This document shows positions 11,701 to 21,613 of a stretch of 64,000 bases of DNA, one piece after another. Source of the stretch: Ignelater luminosus (Eukaryota > Arthropoda > Insecta > Coleoptera > Elateridae); NCBI GenBank assembly GCA_011009095.1, contig VTPC01008047.1, forward strand, positions 1 through 64,000, read 5' to 3'. The notes beneath the pieces were generated by a model. It saw only the letters and a list, made by a program, of their open reading frames with translations. It searched no databases and had not been told where the DNA came from. A program made the translations under genes and the position numbers. The number at the start of each line of letters is the position of its first letter. Positions within the stretch are counted from its first letter, which is position 1.

Positions 11701-14700
11701 GGCGCGGACTTTTATTTCCTCTATACTCGTGGGATGTGACATGAGTAATAATAGGCTTAGAAAAGTCCGATGGTAAGACTAGTCTAGATAAACTTTCAAT
11801 GTTCTGCAAAGTGATGAAGCAAGACTGCAACACAGCTCTTATTCAAGGACTTTAGACATTTGTAATGATACCCACGAAATTTCCAAAGCATGTATTCTTC
11901 TAAATAAATAGATTAAAGTACTAGTGCTATCTACCTGCTATAATTGAAACAGTGAACGGACAGGGCAGCGTTAGGTCTGTGGGCTCGAGTTTCTCGCTTA
12001 AACGCTTAACCATCAAGCTTGATAGTTGGTCCCTCCAAAGTGCAGGTGTCAAAAAAAGATTAGATATAAGAAACGCCGGAAACAATTTTACCTTTGTTAC
12101 GTACGATAAGCAGGTAGTTATCGACATTACAACAGCTACTAACTACGCTAGTGGCTTTATTAGAAACTGAAGAGTGTCTAATAAAGAAAGTTGTTCAATT
12201 ACAGATACATCCGTCTTGATATAGCGAAACCTCAGAAAGAAAGGATGGTATACCAGAAGAAATGCTTGAGGCTTTTTCAAAGCAGACCTAAATTAAGATT
12301 TTCAGAGGGTTAATGATGACATTAAGAATAGATAAAATTTTGAAGTTATTGTAAAGTAAATACGTAAATAGAGAAGACAATCATTACAGTCAAACACTAG
12401 CCCACGGCACACTATACACACCTAGACACCCATACATCACCACTCCAACATATACACACTCTCACACCCCTCACCACACAATACCAACACCGTTCTGAAA
12501 CGAACCGCCGCTCCGGATTCCACGATCGTCGTCTCTGTGTGACGGCTCGCTGGCTGTCCTTGGGCATTACACTCGAAACGGGATGACCCGGCTTCCGGCC
12601 TGCTCCACCGTCGCCACTAGAACATCATCGCCGTGGCCTGGCGTGCGGACTGCTTGGTGCCTGACATGTCGTTGGCGATTATCCATCCTTCCAAAACCAC
12701 CAGCCATAGAGGAATTAAGTTTCCTAAATGGCAGCCACCTACGGTGGCATTTATACCCCCCCCCCTTACAGTCAACAATGAAAACTGTCCTTAAATAGAA
12801 AGGGACGTAACCCCAACACAGTTGGCTGGACTGAGGACGTTTATAAAAAGAGAAAAACAATACGCAAACTGTTCAGCAGAGTAGTAACAGAAGGAAAACT
12901 AAAGAAACTAGAGAAGATACTATAAGAAGTTTGATATTACTCAACACTTGTGCCAGATTCAAATGGGTACTCATAAGAGAAAAACTGAAAGTCTTTACAA
13001 CTTTGAAAATTCCAACAGGTGATTACACAAAAACAAGGAATAAGACAATGGCACAGCAGCTACTAAGGGCTCATTCTTCAATTTAAGGATTAAGAATTAA
13101 TTAAGTATATGCGTTATATTGCAAATTTCAACACATATGTTTAAATAACTTTATTCTTGTATGTAGCACAGGTATGCAATTTAAAGCTTAAAAGTATGTG
13201 TTTAATTTTAAAAAATTCAATTTTGACCAGGGCGGTTTAAACCGATTAAAGTCTTCGGTTAGAACCAAGTAACCCTTCTGATTTCAGTTGTGTTGCAAAA
13301 AGTGCATATTAACTTTACAAGAATGCCTAGTGCACGTCTCACTAGATCGATACCTGGTTTTAGTTGTAAGGCTACCTCACCCTAAGCTGTCTCAATGCAA
13401 ACCAAGCGTTGTCAGTTTTTGGGTAGGCTCAAAAAACGTCTTAATTGAGCAGACTCATGCCGTGTAAATAAATACTTTACAAGCGTAGATCTGATGACAT
13501 ATTTGCTTCGCAATCACAACTGAGACGTAAACTTTGTAAACTTGTCGCATTTTTTTGTCCAGATATTTCGCAGCCTCGCTAAGCATACTGACAAAATCGA
13601 CAGTCAATTTAAGATGCCTATGGTTTGCAAGTCAAATGCAAACCGCTCATTATATGTAGCTTTGTAAAGGTACCTAGGAGTGGTATAATCTCCACATTCT
13701 TGCACCACTTGATTATACATTTCGTAGATCCTTAATTAACACTTGATATACACATCATCTTTTAAACCAATAAATGAATGCATGAAGAGAAGTTAAGGTT
13801 TGACCTGGCTTCTCCAATATAAATCTTATGTTCAAAACGTCATTTGTTTAAATATGGAGATAATTTCTGGTACTCATTTTGTTTTTAATCGTTCTCTCAA
13901 GTTGTAGTGCTTACAGCTGAAGCTGTATATAAACGATTGATTTCTAGGTTGTATATTTTCGTTGAGGCATTGATGACCTACGTAGATGGAACTTGTGGGA
14001 TCTTAACGTCTTGTGTGCATTTTTGTAAGCTTTTAGATGTTAGTAGTCTGGAGTAAGAGCTGGGATGATTTCATCAGACTGATCTGACTCAGGTAACCTG
14101 TGATTTGCGTTGGTATCAGTTCGGTGCTTTTACACAAAGAGCGGCTAAAGATTAAAGTCACAAGATTGTGACGCCCTGACCAGTCGGTTGATGGAACGCG
14201 TGCTAGGGTATTAAATATGTTGGTACGTGATTCATTTTATCTCAGTTTCAATTGTCTTATTTGCCACACTGCAACGTCTAGCCACCGCGGCAACGCACAT
14301 GGCAAGTTGCCTCATCTGCACGTTCTTGCACCGGCTCTGAACACTATTTCCAAAAGAAATGCTAGTCCGGTACTGGGATGATTTTATTTGCCAGATCTGG
14401 CTCTCGTAATTCGATGCTGCTAAGATTAAGAAAACTAAAATCTAAAATAACGTCATTTCGTTAATTTGGAGGATTAAAAGAGCGAGTTTTTGAGGTGTTT
14501 CATCAGTATTTCCATGTGGTGTTTGAGTTTTCTGCGGAGCCTTCTCCCAGCGATTAGCGGCCGAATAAGTAATGTCTTGAGGACATGGTTTCTATTTTGT
14601 TGTACTGCTTTGTTCACATTCTCTCTTTTGAGGACTTATAGTTGAGACTCTACTCGTGCACATTTCCCAGGGGGTGGAAATGGTCTAGCCCGAACACCCT

Positions 14701-17700
14701 TCTGCAGATAACTTATTCCTTCTCATGAAGATGACAAATCACATCAATTAACGAATCTTTAATTTATTACTGTCCTAATTGTACAGCCTTCGGGGGTAGC
14801 AGTCTGCAATGCCGTTGCAGGGTCTAGAAAGCAAGGTTCAGAGCTGCTAAAGCTGAAGATGATACCAAGGTCCAAGAGATGTGGCTGAAGAGAAAAGTTC
14901 GAGACATGAGCCCCAAAGTTTTAGGCAGACGTCTGGGAGTATTAGGTCAAAACATTTAGTTATATTAATGAAAATAATGAAGCACAATGGTCTTGTTCTT
15001 TTGATGGTTTGGTTTAATTTTCCGTTTTAGAAGCCAACTCGCGCTGGTAAATCTTGGAAACTGGAAACTTTATGACAGTAGAAGATGAAGAAGAGGAATG
15101 AAAAAGTGGAGTTCTTGAGAACGTCATCTCGTAACGGATATCCTCGGAACAGATCTGACATAACGATATCAGCGGGACGATAGGAAAGTGTTTAGATTCG
15201 ATTTTGGTTGTCTAATTTTTTTGTACTAACACTAACTTCTTTAAACAATATTTTACAGGATACATTTATTGTTGGGTTAAAATAGATACTAAGTAGATTC
15301 AGTGGCCATTTCAGTTCATTTGACTCCTCAAATTGATACATTTGACATCATTTAATATTCAGTGCCAAATTGCAAGAAGAGCAGAATTGTTTGTTGCTTT
15401 ATGCAAACAGTCTGCTTCACATCTAAATATATAGAGATGAATCACAGTGAACAAAGGAAGGCTGAAATTTTTACGACTGACTTATGGAAACTATGATGCG
15501 CCAGAATCAAAATTCAATAAACTGCAAGAATGGTTGTAACCATTGATTGATATTGATATTAAAATCAGCATAAGCCTCCGTTTTAAAATCTGACATTTTA
15601 TGTTGTTTGTGTCATTATTTATGTAGACTAGTAGATCTCGATTGAAAAAATTATGAAACGCTGAAAAGATTACAGCATAACAACTTAAATATTTTACATA
15701 TAACGCGAAAAACATTCTGAAAGTATATAAAAGTATTTCCAGTAAAGAATTTAACAAAGTAGGTCAAACGCCTTCTAACATATTTGGGTAAGACAAGGGA
15801 CGCAAAGAATAAATGAGAAATCTGAAGGTACGCTGCTGTGTGCTGTCGTTTTATATTGACTTGGAAAAGCAGAATGTACTCAGAAAGTAACCATAAAAGA
15901 AAAGTAGACCACAACCCACAACAACAAAGCCTATGCTTAAATAAAAGTCAGTAATAAATTATCAAAAAATATACGTGTGATATCTATTTTCTTTTTTTTT
16001 TATTCAATATTTACGCTGAGTAAGCATAAGAATTCTAATATAAGAAATGCGAAGTGATGGAAATATCGGAATGCGATATGAGATAAAGCCATAAAGCATT
16101 ACAGTTATTGATGTTTGTAGACGTTCAAATATATGAATAGTCCTTGCCAAATAGCAGAAAATATTCAAAATGATATTGAGCTTATTGTATTCGAAAAACA
16201 AATTACAATAAGATAGGCAGATTCCATGGACGTGTGATTGACCACACAAAGATAAAAGGAAAATACATAACAGTAAACAATAAATAATTATTATTATCCT
16301 ATTAGTAAAAACGACATGCCATATCTAATCGTACTCTGACAATATAATAGTCTACAATACATGGAAATAACAAAAATAGTACCTACATAATTCACGTACA
16401 CATGTAGTATTGTTTAGTCATCACCATTTACGTTTTTCAATTTTTTTTGTATGTACGAGTTAGTTATTATCTAATACGTACTAATTTGACTAAAATTAAA
16501 TTGTCAAAATAAATTCTGAAATAGATAACACACGCAGGATTTACTTAATAGAGGAAATATGTAAACTGCCCGTATATTTTGATAAATATTTAGCTATGTA
16601 GTTGTGGATTATTATTGAATTATTGTTTGTAAGCCAAAAAAAAGAATTTGTTTAAAATAAGCGCTCTAGGACGTCAAGATACATTAAGACTGATTATGAT
16701 GGATCAACCACTAATTTACTTCTAATTGAATCTACTAACCAAAATGTGTAACAGCCACTCATCAATGTTCATAGTATGTTTACTTCTATTTGCTTATGCA
16801 CAACACTTTGTTTGAAAGATTTGGTTCATTTGAGTCTCCTTCCTAGATTGTCAACATCTAGAAGTTTCCATGCTTTGATGTTAACATGGTTCGGGAGTCT
16901 TGCCTAATGTTTCGCGTCAAATCGATGTCTTCTGTGGAAGCAAGAGGGCGCTAAAATCCACATGAAGGCTTTATCACGAATGTATGGTATTATATTAGAG
17001 CTGAATGCCATAAATCCAAACTGGATTCAAAATTTGATGTAGACTCTCTGTTTATTATGGTTTGATATGAATAACTGAGAATGTAGCAGCCAGTACATCT
17101 TTCTATTATAATGTAATGGTCAATTCTCTCTTTTCGTTTTAACGTGTTCTTTTCACTGAAGTCTGGCATCCAACATCATTTCAAGATATTTGACACTGTC
17201 TTCATAGCATGAAGAATGTTTATTCCATTGATGGCAACTGGTATGCAGTTTTTCTTCATTTTATTCGTCAAGTTCGTATAGGTGAATTTGGTCTCATCGA
17301 ACTTCATTTTCTATGTGTTGGTTCACCTGATCATCAAGCCAAAACCTCTTGTAGCATAGTTTCTCTGTCATTCATCGAGTATTTCTCCGGCCACCACGTC
17401 TGGGGTATCATCCGCAAATTTGGCAACGATTACGTTTCCATTTCAGGGTATATCGCAAGTGCAAAGCAGATATAATATTGGGTCTAACACATTGCCTTAT
17501 GAAATTCCTGCATTTATCTCCTGTAGGTCCTAGTATCCATCTTCCTACCTTATACGGAATAGTCTATTGCTAATGTAGAATTCGATTCAATCAACGTGCT
17601 GTATAGAAAGTATATATTTCTGTATGAAAATTTTGCACCAGACTTCATCGATAGTCTGAGCCTGAGTCAAACACTTTTGAATTTCTCTCTTGAGTATCTT

Positions 17701-20700
17701 CGTTTTGTTAGTTAAGAAAGTTTTGTTCCGAGGATTTATTTGCAACAATTGCTTTCGACTGCTACGTGGACTATCTCATTAGTACTATCTGTTTTCTAAA
17801 TGAGATTAACAAAATTCTCAGCTTCTAAATCAACATCTTATACTTTTCTAAATCTCACTCATAAGCCGACGGTGTTTTTGAAATCCATTTAAAAGCTAGT
17901 CTAATTTGTAGATTTGTCAATGTTGTCCTTGCTTCTTTTTTGATAACGCTTTCACTCAAGGTCAGAATCACTGAGCAGTAGTCTGAGTTGAGGTCATAGT
18001 TGCTCTTTACTACAAAATAGTTTGAAACGATTTTCTTGGAGAAGAGGAAGTTAAGCAAATTTGAGATCTTTTCTAGGTCCGTAAAGTGTAGATGTATAAG
18101 ACAAATACACATTAAACCCTAGTTCTTGATCGTTATTGCGCTACCTCCTTTTGCCTAAGATATGATAAGTTTTGTAGTCACGTATAATCAACAAGTAGTT
18201 GATAAAATGTCTCTCTGAGATAAGACAGGCGTTTATTTTTCGCGTGTCAAAAATATTTGCAGATCTTGACTTCTTCAATGAAGGCCGTTGGCATTCCACG
18301 TTGTCATTTTAAGATCATTGTTTACACTGATTAATGGTGGGAGTAGTCACTTCACGACTAATGTTCTAGGACAGGATACTTATGGAGTTGTGGAAATTTG
18401 CCTTATATCAGATTGTTCATCATACTGTTTGCTCACGCCAGTTCCCTAGATTGCACAGGCATACGATTTCTCAATCCAAACTGTTTCAAAATGAAGGTAC
18501 TTGAATGTACCTGAACTTTGTTGTTAGAGTTATTTGTAGACGAAATGAAAGAACTTAAGGAAAATAAAATTTAAAAACATTTTTTGCAAATTCAGCATGA
18601 GCGTAATGGGGATAACTACGTCTTTCAAATTTTTCTTAACACTTTCTAAGATTTAAACATCTATTTATAGTGAACCTGTTTTATTAAACCTCTTTTCAGC
18701 AGAAACTGTTAAACAAATTTCTGTTCAATCTGCTGTTTGTGATACAAACGATGCTCTGAATATTCGTAGCCTTCTGCTTTATCATTCTATTTAGACCAAT
18801 AATTTCAAAAGTATTCTACCAAAAAGTGCATCTTCATACGCTTTTCTGTCAGTGGTTTCAGTCTTTATTCAAAATCTTACTTGTTAAAATTACATTATTT
18901 TTTCTTATATTGGTCAATAGAGACAAACTTAGTTAGACTATGAAAATCCAAGTAGCCTTTGCCTTTTCTCTCTTACAATACAAAAAAAAACAGTACAAAA
19001 ACGCAAAACCTCACACATTGCAAAATGTTAACCTGTGTTAATTACAGTAACATGAAGAAGGCTATATCAAGAAAGGTAGAGATTGTAAGAGCTGGGATTT
19101 GCGATAAATCAAAGTTTGAATGCAAAAAAATAAAAATTTTATAAACTTCTTTAAATCAAGGGCATATCGTTGATTGTTTAATTATTCCTAACCAGAATTC
19201 TGCTAAACTTATTTCTCAAAACACAATAGCAGCTTCCAACTTCAAACTACTACATATAACTGAGATCTTTTTCATCAAAGATGTTGATTGAACAAGAATT
19301 GAGGTCTGCTGGTATAAGCACAATCATGCGTAACCTTTTTAAGAAGGCAGATACTATATAAAAATGTATCAGTTAGAGGAGGCAGTGTGAATCATCAAAA
19401 TCGACTCAAATGAATGTTGCCATAGACGTATCACAAACAAAACAAGACAGAAGAACGAATTGCAAACTCATGTGCAAACAGACAAACGTCAATGCAATGT
19501 GGAGCACGCACCGATTTGCAAAACGAACTCGACCGAACAGTTTTGTGTTTCTGCCAGTACTGCCAACTCTTATTTTTACATTTCGAAAGATTTCTATCAA
19601 AGAAATCAGGAGATTCTGCTATAAAATCAGGAGACTTTAAAATCTAAAACAAGAGAAAATCAGGAATTGTTGTAATATGACTAAAAACTTATTATTAAAA
19701 AATTGAGATAACAACTTATCCTACACGGCAGAATTATTAGTTAAATGTAGATTATAAATTAGAGCCCTGCACGAGCCGAAGTTTTCAGTCCAGGCCCGAC
19801 TAGAGACAAGCTTGACGAAGCCCGATAAAAACCCGGTAACTTCTTGATCGACCCAAATAGCTCGAGAAGCTCGAGCAACCTGACAAAGAAGCCCGAAGAG
19901 ACGAGAAATTCAAAGACCAAACAAGCCGGAACGACACAAATAACCCAACAGACCCTAGTAACGTCCGGCAGTCCGACAGTCCAAAAGGCACGAAGGGTCC
20001 AACAAACCCTTCTGGTCCGACACATCCGAGAGGTCTCACATGCCCAAGAGGTACAAACAGCCCGATAGACCCAAAGTCCGAAGGACCGAGAAATCCAAGA
20101 AGCTCGACAGGTTCAAGGGACGATTATGGCCCGGCAGATCCAAACGGCCCGATAGATCCGAAGGCCCGAGAAGTCCAAAAAGCCCAACAGTCTGACGGCT
20201 CGAGAGGGCCAAACCGTCCGATAGGACCGAGAGAAGCTCGAATGGCCGAGAAGTCCATGAAGTCCGACAGACCTGAGATATCCAAACGGCTCCATAGTTA
20301 GATCTTTTATACGTGGCTAAGGCTGGACTTCCGTATAACCGCCTATATGGATCAGGTCAGTTGAGGTGTCATATTGTCAGATTTGTTGGGAGGGTCACGG
20401 GGGTACTGAGTCTAGGTGCCGAAGAAGCTCGGTTAGAAAGTTATTAGCATTTAGGTTAGAGGCTAGGTTAGAAGTTAGGTTAGAAGTAAGGTTAAAAGTT
20501 AACTTAGAGGTTAGGTCAGAAGTTTTTTTAGGTTAGAGGTTAGGCTAGAGATTAGGTTAGAGGTTAGGTTAGAGGTTAGGTTAGGTTAAGTTAGCTCATA
20601 GAGCAGCATGTTAGATTTTTGTGGCACCTCCGGCACCTAGACTCAGTGTCCTCATGACCCTATCGACAAGCCTGACAATACGACAGCTCAACTAACTTGA

Positions 20701-21613
20701 TTCGTGGTAGGCGGGGATACGGAAGTGGCGGAATCGGCGCTTTACAAAAATGCTCATAACTTTTGAACGGAACTTCTCCGGAACCTAAACTCAGTACCCC
20801 CGTGACCCTCTCGATGAGCCTGACAATACAACACCTCAACTGACCTAATCCGCGAGTATACGGAAGTCGTACCTGTGCACATTTGATTTCTTTACAGCCT
20901 CTAAATAATTCGATAGACATTAAAGTTACAAGAGGAAAAGTTGTTTTTCAAACATACGAAAGCAGCCGTTTCTTCTAGCAATTATTGTTTCAGTTTGTAA
21001 TAAGTTTCAATTACAATGGTTTGCTAAGAATATTAATTTTGTAATACAATAAATCAAAGCAGCTACTTAGAACTTAAAATAATTTTAAAATAATGCAGTG
21101 CTAATCTAAGAAATTAATTTTCTTATCTGACTTGAAAATTAAATCGTACCATATCAAATTTGCTCAAATAATCTTACCCGTTGGTGGTGCTCTTAAGATG
21201 CTTTGACTTCCAAGAATTAAAGCTTTTGCATATTCCTTCTTTTGCAAAAGTTCTTCCGCTTGAAGGCGTCTTTTCTGTGACACTTCAGCACTTTTCTTAC
21301 GATAAATTTCTTGCACGTGCAAAAGAGTTTCGCAAATAGCATCTTTGACCTAGATATGCATTTTACTTTTAATGCATGAACTGCTTTATTTAAAAAACAT
21401 AATTAAACAAATACTTACTGGTTTGTATTCAAAAATAATCCTAATTCGTTCACGATCAGTTTTCAATTTACCAAACACATTTTTAATCCAATTTTTGCCG
21501 GCAACTTCAGCCACGTGATTGGCGAATTGCAAGAAAAACCCCTTTTCGTTAGTTTGTAACGTTTTTTGGCTGCATCTTACTAAATAATCTTTATCTACAA
21601 ATTGGCTGCCCAT
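2534..21613 (-). CDS. SMYD4: SMYD4-like MYND/SET-domain protein, N-terminal six coding exons (3' part missing)
   Basis: Putative SET-domain protein methyltransferase or adaptor of the SMYD4 type. Coding exons on the minus strand: 21613-21419, 21349-21178, 11259-10939, 10879-10675, 10619-10264 and 2735-2534. All junctions are GT-AG and the phases agree through all six (1451 bases, about 483 residues). Order of parts: N-terminal helical region, TPR-like helices (about 66-229), start of SET (GMGRYVVAKEEINTGD), MYND zinc finger (about 292-333), SET-I insert, and SET core ending LFNHDCYPAVTR. The start is the ATG at 21613; the only upstream in-frame candidate is GTG. The core SET tail (the N-Y motif) and post-SET cysteines would come next, after a donor at 2533, but no such exon was found in 1-2533. 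Introns of about 7.5 kb and 9.9 kb hold many TE relics. Confidence 0.85.
2736..4280. other. SMYD4 intron sequence without recognised features
   Basis: AT-rich sequence with short chance frames on both strands. No repeat or exon was recognised. Confidence 0.5.
4281..4493 (+). pseudogene. Helix-turn-helix fragment resembling a transposon-derived N-terminal domain
   Basis: A short frame reads LSAEQRVFIMKQFHRFEG, then FQRKCRRHFNDRNSVESS. This pattern matches the N-terminal HTH found at the front of many insect mariner/IS630-type genes (DUF4817-like: SxEQRxFxxKxF then RRxFN). The rest of the second helix bundle and any DDE domain are missing. Probably a small transposon relic in the SMYD4 intron. 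Confidence 0.35.
4885..7310 (+). mobile_element. 5'-truncated RTE-type LINE (endonuclease and reverse transcriptase), degenerate
   Basis: Non-LTR retrotransposon relic. From 4885 the frame begins inside the APE-type endonuclease: IIQVYAPTADSEEEE, INIIMGDL, EENMKVTNTWF, FYTWKSPAD, then IDYILINKRF one frame over, and GADVASDH. A basic linker (5491-5775) follows. RT motifs come next: SQFGFRQGMGT, FIDYAKVFDKVQHQKL, then CYADDTLLIADD near 6510. The last 228 codons are open (6586-7272): VRFVNCYVWSVLLYG, LEALEMWLYRRILKIPW, AYLGYIMRN, EGKIEGRRG. Stops and frameshifts occur throughout, and a piece is missing after the GD motif. It is inserted in an SMYD4 intron on the opposite strand. The clade call (RTE) rests on these sequence patterns. 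Confidence 0.82.
7311..10263. other. SMYD4 intron, no recognised features
   Basis: About 2.9 kb of AT-rich sequence. Short frames on both strands (for example 8306-8999) lack start context, splice signals or recognisable motifs. No inverted repeat was noticed. Confidence 0.45.
10264..11259 (-). CDS. SMYD4: SMYD4-like coding exons 3 to 5 (TPR, SET start, MYND, SET insert)
   Basis: Exon 3 (11259-10939) carries TPR-type helices (FWTRSKILMELKKYSWAL, then FSRMAVCYKGMGEHNRAKIS). Exon 4 (10879-10675) carries the N-terminal SET strand and ends HCHHCFER, the first zinc-binding cysteines of MYND. Exon 5 (10619-10264) completes the finger (GCPDCSNIAFCKAEC, then HKYEC) and continues into the SET insert (RMITQNPLKKCLEAC). 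Introns between them are only 55-60 bases. The exon 4/5 junction splits an arginine codon inside the zinc finger. Confidence 0.87.
11950..13085 (+). mobile_element. R1-type LINE relic (endonuclease and linker), interrupted by an insertion
   Basis: Degenerate non-LTR element. At 12040-12240 the frame reads KKRLDIRNAGN, then NFTFVTYDKQVVIDIT and IRNWRVSNKES, the C-terminal pattern of R1/jockey-like endonucleases (N-x-G-N-x-x-TFV; D-I/L-T; NWRVSDE). At 12795-13085 it continues with VGWTEDVYKKRKTIRKLF and IPTGDYTKTRNKT, which fit the linker between endonuclease and RT in R1-type elements. A 372-bp foreign segment (12394-12765) separates the parts. No RT domain follows. Sequence from about 11590 may belong to the same relic but is not convincing. 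Confidence 0.6.
12394..12765. mobile_element. GC-rich insertion flanked by a perfect 10-bp direct repeat
   Basis: The segment is flanked by TTACAGTCAA at 12384-12393 and 12766-12775, a likely target-site duplication. It is clearly more GC-rich than its surroundings. The left side has CA-rich runs (cacac, ccatacatcacc) and the right end is a run of ten C. No LTR ends (TG...CA), poly-A tail or coding motif was recognised, so its class is open. A 10-bp duplication fits a non-LTR or SINE-type insertion better than an LTR. Confidence 0.55.
13310..13690 (-). repeat. Dispersed repeat, copy 1 (family shared with 50330-50680)
   Basis: Shares blocks in the same order and orientation with 50330-50680: tcgatacctggttttagt, then ctgtcKcaatgc, gctcatgcYgtgt, gatgacaWRcttgccttcYaatcacaa (approximate), and tatggtttgcaaRgtcaartgcaaaccg. 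The copies are strongly diverged. The reverse complement of copy 2 has a short open frame (PGIDIARDARDILKIRSF), so the minus strand is the tentative sense. Family unknown. Confidence 0.55.
13691..16789. other. SMYD4 intron, unclassified sequence
   Basis: A mixed stretch. 14040-14700 is somewhat GC-richer and may be TE-derived, but I could not assign it. 15490-16620 is AT-rich with chance frames only. Confidence 0.35.
16790..18330 (-). mobile_element. Jockey-type LINE relic (endonuclease to reverse transcriptase)
   Basis: Read on the minus strand from about 18325: LKMTTWNANGLH, the opening motif of jockey endonucleases. Next come YDLNSDYCSVILTLSESVI and KKEARTTLTNLQ near 17900-18000, the end of the endonuclease. 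RT fragments follow: NVIVAKFADDTPDVVAGEIL near 17390-17440 (the catalytic ADD box), KFDETKFTYTNLTNK, and CIPVAINGINI near 17210-17290. Many stops and frameshifts are present, and the 3' RT part is only vaguely visible to about 16790. It lies in the SMYD4 intron in the host gene's orientation. Confidence 0.75.
18331..19759. other. SMYD4 intron, no recognised features
   Basis: AT-rich sequence with short chance frames (for example 18959-19144 and 19410-19640). Part of the sequence just above 18331 may be the 5' region of the jockey relic, but no zinc-knuckle motif was clear. Confidence 0.35.
19760..20300. repeat. Degenerate short-period CCCGA/GTCCGA-rich tract
   Basis: About 540 bases of GC-richer sequence built from recurring cccga, gtccga, ccgaaag, ccgagaag and caagaagctcga words at roughly 8-12 base spacing. 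The period is not constant. Several reading frames on both strands stay open here, which is expected of a stop-poor repeat and is not evidence of a gene. Probably an old minisatellite inside the SMYD4 intron. Confidence 0.6.
20327..20868. mobile_element. Foldback element with a TTAGG-like array in its loop, copy 1
   Basis: The ends are inverted: left acttccgtata then ggtcagttgaggtgtc (20327-20370); right gacacctcaactgacc-like sequence then gtatacggaagt (20835-20868). The inversion continues inward through gggtcacgggggtactgagt. A second, partial inverted copy of the arm lies at 20625-20695 (cctagactcagtgtcc, cctgacaatacgacagctca). Between the left arm and that copy is a degenerate ttaggttagagg array (20440-20590). 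It carries cggcgctttacaaaaatgct and cataacttttgaacgg, which recur in related form in the element at 51376-51778. Confidence 0.7.
20440..20590. repeat. Degenerate TTAGGTTAGAGG array (arthropod-telomere-like)
   Basis: About a dozen imperfect copies of ttaggttaga(g)g, ending in ttaggttaggttaag. TTAGG is the ancestral arthropod telomere repeat, but here the array is internal, degenerate and enclosed by inverted arms, so it belongs to a dispersed element and is not a chromosome end. Confidence 0.65.
20869..21177. other. SMYD4 intron end, nothing recognised
   Basis: AT-rich intronic sequence next to the exon 2 donor. No motif was seen. Confidence 0.5.
21178..21613 (-). CDS. SMYD4: SMYD4-like coding exons 1 and 2
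   Basis: Exon 1 (21613-21419) starts MGSQFVDKDYLVRC and ends EYKP at a consensus GTAAGT donor. A 69-bp intron follows. Exon 2 (21349-21178) starts VKDAICETLL and ends RAPPTG. Exon 2 is helical and charged (KKSAEVSQKRRLQAEELL), consistent with the start of the TPR region. The phase-1 junction joins cleanly to the exon at 11259, 9.9 kb away. Confidence 0.8.

Noticed and set aside
12567-12860. 97-codon minus-strand and 71-codon plus-strand frames
   Set aside because: Both lie mainly in the GC-rich insertion and cross its target duplication; no domain was recognised.
19759-20295. Overlapping frames of 60-90 codons on both strands
   Set aside because: They arise from the stop-poor CCCGA-rich repeat, not from genes.
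20440-20590. Interstitial telomere or chromosome fusion point
   Set aside because: The array is short, degenerate and enclosed by inverted arms of a dispersed element, with a second such element elsewhere.
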